The notes under the pieces are model-generated. The model made no database searches. It saw only the letters and a program-made list of their open reading frames with translations, and was not told where the DNA came from. A DNA stretch of 64,000 nt from positions 1 through 64,000 of the forward strand of contig JABEVF010000082.1 in NCBI GenBank assembly GCA_013043965.1. The letters run 5' to 3'. Origin of the DNA: Gallionella sp. GTDB lineage: Bacteria > Pseudomonadota > Gammaproteobacteria > Burkholderiales > Gallionellaceae. Position numbers and translations under genes: made by a program. Below, in pieces: positions 55,442 through 64,000 of the stretch; position 1 is the stretch's first letter, and each line of letters begins with the position of its first letter.

Positions 55442-56400
55442 TGTACTCACGCATTATAGGAACAGGCAGCTATTTGCCGGCGAGGGCGTTGACCAATTAC
55501 GATCTGGAAAAAATCGTCGAGACTTCGCATGATTGGATTGTTTCGCGCAGCGGTATCCATGAACGTCATTTTGCTGACGACAACGAGCTGTGCAGTGACC
55601 TAGCTTGCAAAGCCAGCCTTAAAGCCATTGAAACGGCAGCTATTTCGGCCAATGACATAGACCTCATCATCGTGGCTACGACCACGCCCGATCAGATATT
55701 CCCGAGTACCGCCTGCATTCTGCAGGACAAGTTAGGCATCAAGAATGGCGGCCCGGCTTTCGATATGCAGGCGGTATGCGGCGGTTTTGTGTACGCAATG
55801 AACACTGCCGATATGTACATTCGGGGTGGGCAAGCCAAGACGGTTCTGGTGGTGGGTGCTGAAGTGTTGTCGCGCATCCTGGATTGGCAGGATCGCACTA
55901 CCTGTGTGTTGTTCGGGGACGGGGCTGGGGCGGTGATTCTGCAAGCGAGTGAAACACCCGGTATCATCGCGGCCAAGCTGCATGCCGACGGCAGACAGCG
56001 CAGCATGCTAAAAGCCGAGGGCAACATACGTAACGGAGTGATCCAAGGCGAGCCCTTCATTAAGATGGATGGCCAGGCTGTTTTTAAGTTCGCGGTCAAT
56101 ATGTTGAGCAAGGTAGTTGAAGAGTTACTTGAGGAAAATAAACTGCCTGAAACGATCATAGATTGGCTGGTTCCTCATCAGGCCAATATCCGCATCATGG
56201 AAGCCACAGCCAAGAAGCTGGGCTTGAGTATGGATAAGGTGGTGGTGACGGTGGGTCAGCACGGCAACACCTCGGCCGCCTCGATTCCGCTCGCCTTGGA
56301 TGTGGCGGTACGCGATGGACGCATCAAAAGAGATCAGCATGTTCTATTGGAAGCAATCGGCGGCGGGTTTACCTGGGGAGCGATTCTGATCAAGTGGTAA
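55441..56400 (+). CDS. fabH: Beta-ketoacyl-ACP synthase III
   Basis: A 319-residue thiolase-fold enzyme starting fatty acid synthesis from acetyl-CoA and malonyl-ACP. The catalytic triad is Cys113 (QAVCGGF), His (VPHQANIR) and Asn (QHGNTSAAS). ATG at 55441 overlaps the plsX stop. The longer frame to 55399 is inside plsX. Confidence 0.96.
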   Translation: MYSRIIGTGSYLPARALTNYDLEKIVETSHDWIVSRSGIHERHFADDNELCSDLACKASLKAIETAAISANDIDLIIVATTTPDQIFPSTACILQDKLGIKNGGPAFDMQAVCGGFVYAMNTADMYIRGGQAKTVLVVGAEVLSRILDWQDRTTCVLFGDGAGAVILQASETPGIIAAKLHADGRQRSMLKAEGNIRNGVIQGEPFIKMDGQAVFKFAVNMLSKVVEELLEENKLPETIIDWLVPHQANIRIMEATAKKLGLSMDKVVVTVGQHGNTSAASIPLALDVAVRDGRIKRDQHVLLEAIGGGFTWGAILIKW

Positions 56401-56470
56401 AGGCGCTTGTGGCGTGTAGCCGGTAGCCAAAAACGGCTTTCAGGAACTCGCTAAATTTGTTTTAATCTTT

Positions 56471-56540
56471 ACCAGCTACCAGCTACCAGCTACCAGCTAC
56501 CAGCTACCAGCTACCAGCTACCAGCTACCAGCTACCAGCT
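56471..56540. repeat. Heptanucleotide tandem repeat (ACCAGCT)10
   Basis: Ten perfect, in-register copies of the 7-bp unit ACCAGCT cover 56471-56540, lying in the fabH-fabD gap and ending 29 bp before the fabD start. Flanks read TTT on the left and AACTAAT on the right. No ORF crosses it. Copy number should be polymerase-slippage prone. Confidence 0.97.
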
Positions 56541-56569
56541 AACTAATAACTTTCAACTGATTTTTTCCT

Positions 56570-57505
56570 ATGACTAATTTCGCTTTCGTCTTTCCCGGTC
56601 AAGGTTCGCAGTCTCGCGGCATGATGAATGGCTACGCCGATTTTCCCGCCGTGCGCGACACGTTCACCGAAGCCTCAGATGTACTCAAACAAGATCTGTG
56701 GCACCTGGTGACAGAGGGCGCGGATACCGACCTCAACGCGACCGTCAACACCCAGCCCATCATGTTGGCCGCTGGCGTGGCGGTATATCGTGCTTGGCAA
56801 TCCCAACACGGTGCAAATCCCGCGCTCATGGCCGGACACAGTCTGGGTGAATATACCGCCTTGGTTGCGGCGGGCGCGCTGAGTTTTGCTGACGCGCTGC
56901 CGCTGGTGCGCTACCGTGCGCAATGTATGCAAGCTGCTGTGCCCGAAGGCGTGGGCGGCATCGCCGCGATACTCGGCCTGGACGACGACGTGGTGCGTGC
57001 GGTGTGCGCCGAAGCTGCGCAAGGCGAAGTGTTGGAAGCGGTCAACTACAACTCGCCCGCGCAAGTGGTGATCGCCGGTAATCGGGGCGCGGTGGAACGA
57101 GGCATGGAGTTGGCGAAGGCGAAAGGTGCGAAACGCGCCATCATGTTGCCGATGAGTGTGCCGTCGCATTGCAGTCTGTTGAAGGGCGCGGCGGATCAAC
57201 TGCGCGGGTATCTGAACGATATCACCGTAAACGCTCCGGCTATTCCCGTTCTGCACAACGCCGATGTTCAAGCTTACAGCGATGCAGCTTCCATCAAGGA
57301 CGCACTGGTGCGCCAGTTGTATTCACCGGTGCGCTGGGTCGAAACGGTGCAGGCATTTGGCAAGCGGGGCATCACGCATAACGTCGAATGCGCGCCGGGC
57401 AAGGTATTGGCTGGACTCAACAAACGTATCGACACCAATCAACAGGCCTCGGCAATCAACGACGGCGCGGCATTGACGCTGGCTTTGGCGACATTTACAG
57501 GATAA
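56570..57505 (+). CDS. fabD: Malonyl-CoA-ACP transacylase
   Basis: A 311-residue acyltransferase that charges acyl carrier protein with malonate. Opens FVFPGQGSQ. The nucleophile is S91 in GHSLGEY, and the active His and substrate Arg lie in the VPSHCSLL region and the RAQCMQ region. Same length as E. coli FabD (309). The 7-bp repeat tract sits between fabH and its start. Confidence 0.95.
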   Translation: MTNFAFVFPGQGSQSRGMMNGYADFPAVRDTFTEASDVLKQDLWHLVTEGADTDLNATVNTQPIMLAAGVAVYRAWQSQHGANPALMAGHSLGEYTALVAAGALSFADALPLVRYRAQCMQAAVPEGVGGIAAILGLDDDVVRAVCAEAAQGEVLEAVNYNSPAQVVIAGNRGAVERGMELAKAKGAKRAIMLPMSVPSHCSLLKGAADQLRGYLNDITVNAPAIPVLHNADVQAYSDAASIKDALVRQLYSPVRWVETVQAFGKRGITHNVECAPGKVLAGLNKRIDTNQQASAINDGAALTLALATFTG

Positions 57506-57511
57506 GGGACT

Positions 57512-57572
57512 GCCCACGAAACATACGAACACAAAACGGTTTTTTCGTGACTTTTGTGTATTTCGTGGACCC
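57512..57572. repeat. Inverted repeat between fabD and fabG
   Basis: CCACGAAA...ACACAAAA on the left is mirrored by TTTTGTGT..TTTCGTGG on the right (about 57512-57571), an imperfect palindrome of about 20 bp per arm with a loop that includes a T-run. It resembles the CACGAAA-type dispersed repeats of some proteobacteria and could be a weak terminator. Confidence 0.7.
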
Positions 57573-57593
57573 AGGTTTTCATAAGGAGTGGAC

Positions 57594-58337
57594 ATGACAC
57601 TACAGGGACAAATCGCACTGGTTACCGGTGCTTCGCGCGGCATCGGTCAGGCTATCGCCTTGGAGTTGGGCAAGCAGGGTGCTGTCGTGATCGGTACGGC
57701 GACCAGCGACAAAGGCGCGCAAGCCATCGGCGAATATCTGGCTGCCGCCAACATCAAAGGCGCGGGCTATGCGTTGAACGTGAACGACGCGGCGCAGACC
57801 GAAACTGTACTGGGCGAGTTGCGCAAACAGTTCGGCGAAATCTCTATTCTGGTGAACAACGCCGGCATCACCCGCGACAACCTGCTGGCGCGCATGAGCG
57901 ATGAGGAATGGGACGATGTGCTGGCGACCAACCTGAGATCGGTGTTCCGCATGAGCCGTGCCGTGTTGCGCGCCATGATGAAGGCCAGGGGCGGGCGCAT
58001 CATCAGCATCGCTTCGGTGGTGGGTAGTATGGGTAATGCCGGACAAAGCAACTATGCGGCTTCCAAGGCCGGCATGATGGGTTTCACCAAATCGCTGGCG
58101 CAGGAGATCGGTAGCCGCAATATCACCGTGAACTGTGTCGCACCCGGCTTCATCGACACCGACATGACGCAGGGCCTGGACGAAGAACAGCGTGCCAAAT
58201 TGGTCGAACATGTGCCGCTGAAACGCCTGGGGCAACCCGCCGACATCGCGGCAGCGGTGGCTTTCTTGGCTGGTCCTGGCGCGGCTTATATCACCGGCGT
58301 CACGCTGCATGTGAACGGCGGGATGTACATGGAGTAG
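57594..58337 (+). CDS. fabG: 3-oxoacyl-ACP reductase
   Basis: A 247-residue short-chain dehydrogenase reducing beta-ketoacyl-ACP with NADPH. TGASRGIGQ binds the cofactor. The triad is S near 141, Y154 and K158 (YAASKAG), and NNAGI is present. An AAGGAG site 5 bp upstream fixes the ATG at 57594 as start (a GTG two codons earlier is worse). acpP and fabF, its usual downstream partners, are absent here. Confidence 0.96.
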   Translation: MTLQGQIALVTGASRGIGQAIALELGKQGAVVIGTATSDKGAQAIGEYLAAANIKGAGYALNVNDAAQTETVLGELRKQFGEISILVNNAGITRDNLLARMSDEEWDDVLATNLRSVFRMSRAVLRAMMKARGGRIISIASVVGSMGNAGQSNYAASKAGMMGFTKSLAQEIGSRNITVNCVAPGFIDTDMTQGLDEEQRAKLVEHVPLKRLGQPADIAAAVAFLAGPGAAYITGVTLHVNGGMYME

Positions 58338-58390
58338 CCCGCCACGGCGAGTCGAATACCAGGCATCATCTACTTGGGACGCATAATAGA

Positions 58391-59248
58391 TTGAAGAAAA
58401 TCGTCATTTTTGGTGTGGGTCTGATCGGTGGCTCGTTCGCGCTGGCATTGCGCAGGGCCAATGCCGCCGACGAATTGGTCGGTTTCGGACGCAGTACAGC
58501 GACCTTGGAACAGGCTTGCCAGCTGGGCATCATCGACCGCGTCGGACAGGATATCGGACTCGAAGTGGCGGATGCCGACCTGGTTTTGTTGGCGACCCCG
58601 GTGGGGCAGATGACCGGGCTGATGGCCAGGATCGCGCCGCATCTGGGCGCGCATACGCTCATCACGGATGGCGGCAGCACCAAGAGTGATGTGGTAGCTG
58701 CGGCTCGCGCCAATCTGGGCGACAAAATCGCGCAGTTCGTTCCCGCGCATCCCATCGCCGGCGCGGAGCAAAGCGGTGCAGCCGCCGCGCGTGCCGACCT
58801 GTATCGAGATAAAAAAGTCGTTATCACCCCGTTGCCGGAGAACACACCACAAGTTGTGGCGCGGGTGCGCAAGGTTTGGGAGCTGTGCGGCGCGGTGGTG
58901 AGTGAACTGAGCGCGCAGCAGCACGACGACGTGTTCGCCGCCGTGAGCCATCTGCCGCATCTGCTTTCCTTCGCCTTGGTACATGACCTGGCCCAACGAG
59001 ATAACCGTGATGTGCTGCTGTCCTTTGCAGCCAGCGGTTTCCGTGACTTCACCCGTATCGCCGCGAGCAGCCCTGAGATGTGGCGCGACATCTGCCTTGC
59101 CAACCGCGAAGCATTGATGCGCGAGCTACAGCATTACGCCGCCGAACTTTATACCCTGCATCAGGCACTGGAACACAACGATGCTACCAAGCTGGAAGAA
59201 ATCTTCAGGCTGGCGCGCGAGGTGCGCAGTGCCTGGACGCAACAATAA
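58391..59248 (+). CDS. tyrA: Prephenate dehydrogenase
   Basis: A 285-residue NAD-dependent enzyme for tyrosine synthesis. Starts at TTG (58391), because no ATG is near, giving the nucleotide fold [16 protein letters not shown] at about 7-22. [10 protein letters not shown] and the [13 protein letters not shown] segment are characteristic. No ACT or mutase domain. It begins the second aromatic block 53 bp after fabG, a junction not seen in the usual gene order. Confidence 0.9.
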   Translation: MKKIVIFGVGLIGGSFALALRRANAADELVGFGRSTATLEQACQLGIIDRVGQDIGLEVADADLVLLATPVGQMTGLMARIAPHLGAHTLITDGGSTKSDVVAAARANLGDKIAQFVPAHPIAGAEQSGAAAARADLYRDKKVVITPLPENTPQVVARVRKVWELCGAVVSELSAQQHDDVFAAVSHLPHLLSFALVHDLAQRDNRDVLLSFAASGFRDFTRIAASSPEMWRDICLANREALMRELQHYAAELYTLHQALEHNDATKLEEIFRLAREVRSAWTQQ

Positions 59249-59265
59249 CCCAGCTTCCCTATTTC

Positions 59266-61272
59266 ATGCCCCAACACGAATCCCTCTACCTTCCTCCCTT
59301 GATGTCCGCGCGCGGCACCGCGCGCTTGCCCGGCTCGAAGAGTATCTCCAATCGCGTGTTATTGCTGGCTGCGCTTTCTGAGGGCGTGACGGAAGTGCGC
59401 GACCTGCTAAAGTCGGACGATACCGAGCGCATGCTGGATGCCTTGGGCACATTGGGCGTGCAGATGGAGTCGCTCGGCGATAACACCTATCGCATCATGG
59501 GCTGTGGCGGGAATTTTCCGGTCAAACAAGCGGCATTGTTTCTCGGTAATGCCGGCACTGCATTTCGTCCTTTGGTCGCAGCGTTGGCCCTGTCGGGCGG
59601 GCAATATGACCTATTCGGGGGAAGCAATGACTCTCCTGGCGGGCGCATGCACGAGCGTCCCATAGGTGATCTGGTGGATGCGTTGCGCCAGCTCGGCGCG
59701 GATATTTCGTACATGGGCAATGAAGGTTTTCCCCCGCTTGCGATTTCTCCCGGCAAGCTTGAAGGAAACACGGTGAGCGTGCGCGGCGATGTATCCAGTC
59801 AGTTTTTAACGGGCATTTTGATGGCCCTGCCGTTGTTGAAGCGCGAGGTTACGGTAAATATAGTGGGCGATTTAATCTCCAAACCTTACATCGATATTAC
59901 GCTGGCGATGATGAGGCAGTTTGATGCTGTTGTGTTTAGAACTGGTGATTGGCGTCAATCGGTTGTAGAAGGATCAAGGTACACGGATAGCCGTGTAAAT
60001 TACCGCTCTCCAGGTATTGTTTATGTGGAGGGCGATGCGTCCTCCGCTTCTTATTTTTTGGCGGCAGGAGCTATTGGTGGCGGGCCGTTGCGCATCGAGG
60101 GTGTGGGTAGCGAAAGCATACAAGGCGATGTGAAGTTTGCCGATGCGCTGGGGAAAATGGGCGCACGGATCATAATGGGGCCGAACTGGATGGAGGCGAG
60201 CAGTCCTGAAGATGGCAAGCTCAAAGCTATCGATCTCGATTGCAACCACATCCCCGACGCCGCGATGACGTTGGCGGTGGCCGCGCTGTTCGCGGAAGGC
60301 ACGACGACGTTGCGCAACATCGCCAGTTGGCGCGTGAAAGAGACCGATCGCATCGCCGCGATGGCGATCGAGTTGCGCAAAGTCGGCGCGGTGGTGGAAG
60401 AGGGCGCGGATTTCATACGCATCACGCCGCCTGCCTCTCGCGCCGAGATCATCAATCCTGCCGAAGGCATAGACACTTACGACGACCATCGCATGGCGAT
60501 GTGTTTTTCGCTGGCGGCATTCGGCGCGCAAGGAATACGGATCAACGATCCAAAATGCGTTGCGAAGACTTTCCCCGAATATTTCGCCGAATTTGACAAG
60601 GTGACCCGGAAGGTGCCGGTCATCGCCATCGACGGCCCCTCGGCTTCTGGCAAAGGCACGGTGGCTCAACGGGTCGCGGCCGCGCTGGGCATGCATTATC
60701 TGGACAGTGGCGCGCTGTATCGTTTGCTCGGTTTGGCCGCGCAAAAACATGGCGTCTCCTTGACTGAAGAAGCGCGCTTGGCAGCGTTGGCAGGACAGAT
60801 CGACATCCGTTTCGAGGGTGAAAACATCTGGTTGGATGGCCAGCCAGTGGGTGATGAATTGCGCACCGAGGAAGCGGGTGCTGCGGCATCCAAGGTCGCC
60901 GCATTACCTGGCGTGCGTGCCGCTTTGCTCGACAAACAACAAGCCTTCCGGCGTGCACCGGGGTTGGTGGCAGACGGGCGGGATATGGCTTCCGTGGTGT
61001 TTCCCGATGCCGAGTTGAAGGTATTCTTGACCGCCAGTGCGGAAGTGCGCGCCGATCGTCGATATAAGCAGTTGAAACAAAAAGGAATGGATGCTAATAT
61101 TGCCGCCCTTTTGCAGGACATAGAGGCGCGCGACTCTCGTGACACACAGCGTAGCGTCGCACCTTTGCAACAGGCGACTGGCGCGGTGCGGTTGGATACC
61201 ACGGCGATGAACATCGAGCAGGCGGTTAAATTCGTACTCGCTCAATACCAGTTGAAACGTCCAGAAAACTAG
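59266..61272 (+). CDS. aroA-cmk: Fused EPSP synthase-cytidylate kinase
   Basis: One uninterrupted frame of 668 residues. Residues 1-440 are 5-enolpyruvylshikimate-3-phosphate synthase ([40 protein letters not shown] as TYDDHRMAM). Residues about 452-668 are cytidylate kinase with P-loop GPSASGKGT (457-465) and [11 protein letters not shown]. The joint, near residue 445, has no stop or ATG; a GTG occurs there, so separate internal initiation cannot be excluded. In most relatives these are two adjacent genes. The start at 59266 overlaps nothing and follows tyrA by 17 bp. Confidence 0.9.
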   Translation: MPQHESLYLPPLMSARGTARLPGSKSISNRVLLLAALSEGVTEVRDLLKSDDTERMLDALGTLGVQMESLGDNTYRIMGCGGNFPVKQAALFLGNAGTAFRPLVAALALSGGQYDLFGGSNDSPGGRMHERPIGDLVDALRQLGADISYMGNEGFPPLAISPGKLEGNTVSVRGDVSSQFLTGILMALPLLKREVTVNIVGDLISKPYIDITLAMMRQFDAVVFRTGDWRQSVVEGSRYTDSRVNYRSPGIVYVEGDASSASYFLAAGAIGGGPLRIEGVGSESIQGDVKFADALGKMGARIIMGPNWMEASSPEDGKLKAIDLDCNHIPDAAMTLAVAALFAEGTTTLRNIASWRVKETDRIAAMAIELRKVGAVVEEGADFIRITPPASRAEIINPAEGIDTYDDHRMAMCFSLAAFGAQGIRINDPKCVAKTFPEYFAEFDKVTRKVPVIAIDGPSASGKGTVAQRVAAALGMHYLDSGALYRLLGLAAQKHGVSLTEEARLAALAGQIDIRFEGENIWLDGQPVGDELRTEEAGAAASKVAALPGVRAALLDKQQAFRRAPGLVADGRDMASVVFPDAELKVFLTASAEVRADRRYKQLKQKGMDANIAALLQDIEARDSRDTQRSVAPLQQATGAVRLDTTAMNIEQAVKFVLAQYQLKRPEN

Positions 61273-61351
61273 GCCCCGTCTGACTCTCCGTCGTTTGGGA
61301 ACTTTTAACTAACCTCTGTGCAAACAGAAATTTATCTTAGGTGTATTCACT

Positions 61352-63067
61352 ATGAACGCAACCGTAGCCGCTGTACTTAATCCCGATAGTTTTGCCGCAA
61401 TGTTTGAAGAAAGTTTGACCCGCAAAGAAATGCGCGCTGGCGAACTGATCACCGCGCAAGTCGTGCGCGTAGATCACAACGTGGTCGTTGTAAATGCCGG
61501 ACTGAAGTCCGAAAGTTTGATCGCGATCGAGGAATTCCTCGATGCGAAAGGTGAGTTGGAAGTCAAAGCGGGCGACTTCATCACCGTGGCTATCGAATCG
61601 CTGGAAAACGGCTATGGTGAAACCAAGCTGTCCCGTGAAAAAGCCAAGCGCCTGGCTGCATGGCACGATCTTGAGATCGCGATGGAAGAAGGCAAGATCG
61701 TTGAGGGTTTTGTCAGCGGCAAGGTCAAGGGTGGTTTGACCGCGATGGTCAACGGTATCCGCGCATTCTTGCCGGGTTCTTTGGTGGATATCCGTCCGGT
61801 CAAGGACACCACACCATACGAAAACAAGACCATGGAACTGAAGGTCATCAAGCTGGATCGCAAGCGCAACAACGTCGTGGTGTCACGCCGTGCAGTGCTG
61901 GAAACAACGATGGGCGCAGACCGTGAAGCGATCATGGAAAGCCTGAAAGAAGGCGCGATCGTCAAGGGCGTGGTCAAGAACATCACCGACTACGGCGCGT
62001 TCGTTGACTTGGGCGGTATCGACGGTCTGTTGCACATCACCGACCTGGCATGGCGTCGTGTGAAACATCCTTCCGAGGTCTTGACGGTCGGTGAAGAAGT
62101 CGAAGCCAAGATTCTGAAATTCGATCAAGAGAAGAACCGCGTTTCGCTGGGTATCAAGCAAATGGGCGATGATCCTTGGAATGGTCTGGCGCGTCGCTAC
62201 CCGCAAGGCACCCGCATGTTCGGTAAGGTGACTAACCTGACTGACTACGGTTCATTCGTTGAAATTGAACAAGGTATCGAAGGTCTGGTGCACGTTTCCG
62301 AAATGGATTGGACCAACAAGAACGTACATCCATCCAAGGTGGTTTCTTTGGGTGATGAAGTCGAAGTGATGATCCTGGAAATCGATGAGGCACGCCGCCG
62401 TATCTCTCTGGGCATGAAGCAGTGCAAGTCGAATCCATGGGACGACTTTGAGATCAACCACAAGAAGGGCGACAAAGTCCGTGGTCAGATCAAGTCCATC
62501 ACCGACTTCGGCGTGTTCATCGGTCTGGATGGCGGTATCGACGGCCTGATCCACTTGTCCGACCTGTCTTGGAGCCAGCCTGGCGAAGAAATGGTTCGCA
62601 ACTACAAGAAGGGCGACGAAGTAGAAGCCGTGGTTCTGGCTATCGATGTCGAGCGTGAGCGCATCTCCTTGGGTATCAAGCAGATGGAATCCGATCCATT
62701 CGGCGGCTTCGCATCCAGTAACGAAAAGGGTGCTGTGGTAACCGGCACGGTCAAGTCTTTGGACGCCAAGGGCGCGGTGATCGCATTGGATGGAGATGTT
62801 GAAGCGTATCTGAAGGCATCGGAAGTGTCTGCTGACCGTGTTGAAGATATCCGCACTCACCTCAAAGAAGGCGACACCGTGACAGCTGTCATCATCAATG
62901 TGGACCGCAAAAATCGCGGCATCAACCTGTCGATAAAAGCACTCAACAAGGCTGAAGAATCGGCTGCGATGCAAAAATTCTCTGCTGAAAGCAGCTCCAA
63001 TGCGGGTACAACCAATTTGGGCGCGTTGCTGAAGGCGAAAATGAGCGGCAGCAAGACAGAAGCCTAA
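61352..63067 (+). CDS. rpsA: 30S ribosomal protein S1
   Basis: A 571-residue protein with six S1 repeats, the last four most regular (each with [16 protein letters not shown] and LGIKQ ends). It brings structured mRNA to the 30S subunit. Slightly longer than E. coli S1 (557). It is 79 bp after cmk and 12 bp before ihfB, the standard order. Confidence 0.96.
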   Translation: MNATVAAVLNPDSFAAMFEESLTRKEMRAGELITAQVVRVDHNVVVVNAGLKSESLIAIEEFLDAKGELEVKAGDFITVAIESLENGYGETKLSREKAKRLAAWHDLEIAMEEGKIVEGFVSGKVKGGLTAMVNGIRAFLPGSLVDIRPVKDTTPYENKTMELKVIKLDRKRNNVVVSRRAVLETTMGADREAIMESLKEGAIVKGVVKNITDYGAFVDLGGIDGLLHITDLAWRRVKHPSEVLTVGEEVEAKILKFDQEKNRVSLGIKQMGDDPWNGLARRYPQGTRMFGKVTNLTDYGSFVEIEQGIEGLVHVSEMDWTNKNVHPSKVVSLGDEVEVMILEIDEARRRISLGMKQCKSNPWDDFEINHKKGDKVRGQIKSITDFGVFIGLDGGIDGLIHLSDLSWSQPGEEMVRNYKKGDEVEAVVLAIDVERERISLGIKQMESDPFGGFASSNEKGAVVTGTVKSLDAKGAVIALDGDVEAYLKASEVSADRVEDIRTHLKEGDTVTAVIINVDRKNRGINLSIKALNKAEESAAMQKFSAESSSNAGTTNLGALLKAKMSGSKTEA

Positions 63068-63079
63068 GTTGAGGTAAGC

Positions 63080-63367
63080 ATGACTCGTTCCGATTTGATC
63101 TCAAGGCTTGCCGAACTGCATCCCCAGCTGTTAGCCAAAGATGCGGAGCTGGCCGTAAAAGTGATACTGGATAGCCTGTCCGCCACGTTGGCGCGTGGCG
63201 GGCGTATCGAGATTCGCGGCTTCGGCAGCTTCGGCTTGAACTACCGTCCACCCCGTCTTGGGCGCAATCCCAAGACCGGCGACAAGGTAAAAGTGCCAGC
63301 CAAATATGTGCCACACTTCAAGGCTGGCAAAGAGTTGCGAGAGCGGGTCAGCGAACCACAAACTTGA
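63080..63367 (+). CDS. ihfB: Integration host factor subunit beta
   Basis: A 95-residue HU/IHF-fold DNA-bending protein. [10 protein letters not shown] starts the helical part. RGFGSFGL and the beta-arm [10 protein letters not shown], with its Pro intercalating at the arm tip, are conserved. Partner IhfA is not in the window. Followed by a terminator. Confidence 0.95.
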   Translation: MTRSDLISRLAELHPQLLAKDAELAVKVILDSLSATLARGGRIEIRGFGSFGLNYRPPRLGRNPKTGDKVKVPAKYVPHFKAGKELRERVSEPQT

Positions 63368-63386
63368 GTGGCTGAATAAGTGTGAA

Positions 63387-63423
63387 ATGGCGGCGTATCG
63401 TAAGGTATAGCCGCCATTTTTTA
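63387..63423 (+). terminator. Terminator after ihfB
   Basis: ATGGCGGC (63387-63394) and GCCGCCAT (63410-63417), 8-bp perfect stem, then a run of Ts. Confidence 0.88.
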
Positions 63424-63467
63424 TGCTATCGTTCCACGTCTTTTTAACTTATCCCACGGACCAGCCC

Positions 63468-63755
63468 ATGCGTTATTTCAATTGGCTTTGGCGTTTCATC
63501 ACCTTCATCGTGTTGCTTGGTTTTGCCGTCAAAAACAATCAGCCGGTGACCTTGCGATACTTTTTTAACACGGAATGGCACACCTCGTTGGTCGTGGTGT
63601 TGTTGTTGTTTTTTTCCGTGGGGGTGGCGGTGGGGGTGTTGGCCATGATGTTCAATTTGTTAAAACAGCGTAGAGAGATTGCGAATTTGAAGCGGGATTT
63701 CCGGGCCAGAAAACACTTGGCGGATATTGGGACTCAACCCGTGCAACCCACGTAA
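63468..63755 (+). CDS. lapA: LapA-family small membrane protein
   Basis: A 95-residue inner-membrane protein (formerly YciS) with two hydrophobic helices (about 8-24 and 41-65) and a cytoplasmic coiled tail (KQRREIANLKRDFRARK). It partners LapB in controlling lipopolysaccharide synthesis. The ATG at 63468 is chosen; the longer frame starts inside the ihfB terminator. Confidence 0.85.
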   Translation: MRYFNWLWRFITFIVLLGFAVKNNQPVTLRYFFNTEWHTSLVVVLLLFFSVGVAVGVLAMMFNLLKQRREIANLKRDFRARKHLADIGTQPVQPT

Positions 63756-63767
63756 AAACAACTAACT

Positions 63768-64000
63768 ATGGAATTCCAACCCTGGATGCTGCTGATCTTC
63801 CCGCTGTTCTTTGGCATGGGATGGTTGGCCGCGCGTATCGACATCAAGGAAATCCTCTCCGAATCGAGTGCCTTGCCGGACTCCTATTTTCAGGGGCTTA
63901 ATTTTTTACTCAACGAACAGCCAGACAAAGCCATAGAGGCGTTTATCGAAGTGGTCAAAGTCGACCCGCAAACCGTCGAGCTGCATTTCGCGCTGGGGAG
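63768..64000 (+). CDS. lapB: Lipopolysaccharide assembly protein B, partial
   Basis: The first 77 residues of LapB (YciM), cut by the end of the window. An N-terminal membrane anchor (WMLLIFPLFFGMGWLAARID) is followed by the start of the tetratricopeptide repeats (YFQGLNFLLNEQPDKAIEAF). LapB controls LpxC turnover with FtsH and holds a rubredoxin-like zinc domain at its C-terminus, not visible here. It follows lapA by 12 bp. Confidence 0.9.
   Translation, partial: MEFQPWMLLIFPLFFGMGWLAARIDIKEILSESSALPDSYFQGLNFLLNEQPDKAIEAFIEVVKVDPQTVELHFALG

Noticed and set aside
56471-56540. CRISPR or coding repeat
   Set aside because: The 7-bp units are contiguous and the tract is non-coding.

Overview
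This window is a chromosomal segment from a betaproteobacterium, probably of the Nitrosomonadales/Gallionellaceae type. The evidence is the circularly permuted (two-piece) tmRNA gene, which among proteobacteria is typical of alpha and some beta lineages, the blocks gyrA/serC/pheA/hisC and tyrA/aroA/cmk/rpsA/ihfB, and the queF, rlmJ and lapA/lapB sets. The family-level placement is inference. Coding DNA is mostly around 55-60% G+C, with a clearly AT-richer pocket at about 10.6-12.75 kb.

Layout. 0-3.3 kb (minus strand): a broken glpD, glycerophosphodiester phosphodiesterase, a large alpha/beta hydrolase and an HDAC-type deacetylase. 3.3-6.0 kb: a divergent PatZ-type lysine acetyltransferase. 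6.1-6.4 kb: permuted ssrA. 6.5-7.8 kb (minus): gph and ubiG. 8.0-18.5 kb: gyrA, an inserted two-gene module (AlbA_2/GHKL protein plus orphan ParA ATPase), then serC-serA-pheA-lipoprotein-hisC-aroF for serine and aromatic amino acid synthesis. 18.6-24.8 kb: cytochrome c, alanine dehydrogenase, RhlE helicase with a long leader, and a cluster of PAP2, DUF4337 and DUF2252 genes. 24.9-27.4 kb: rpsO-pnp. 27.7-31.5 kb: sthA, tandem hairpin repeats, dksA, FGGY kinase, queF. 31.8-42.6 kb: smc, a DUF4124 protein, an unknown gene, Smr protein, trxB, mltB, NlpC/P60, secretin-like protein and rep. 42.7-48.7 kb: DUF455 protein, alternative oxidase, a transposase remnant, rlmJ, family-5 UDG, uvrC (with an in-frame palindromic insertion) and pgsA.

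48.7-49.1 kb holds tRNA-Pro, tRNA-Arg and tRNA-His. 49.3-52.3 kb holds a periplasmic binding protein with a hybrid histidine kinase. 52.3-58.3 kb holds rsmI-like and maf genes and the lipid block yceD-rpmF-plsX-fabH-fabD-fabG, which stops without acpP/fabF. 58.4-64 kb resumes the aromatic/translation block: tyrA, a fused aroA-cmk, rpsA, ihfB, lapA, lapB (cut by the window edge).

Most of the window is housekeeping. The aromatic supraoperon that is usually continuous in betaproteobacteria (gyrA-serC-pheA-hisC-tyrA-aroA-cmk-rpsA-ihfB) is here split into two blocks about 40 kb apart. The best candidate for an undescribed system is the AlbA_2/GHKL-ParA pair between gyrA and serC. Other points of note are the 63-bp palindromic insertion in uvrC, a 10x heptanucleotide tract before fabD, the alternative oxidase, the divergent acetyltransferase/deacetylase pair and several families of small palindromic repeats.
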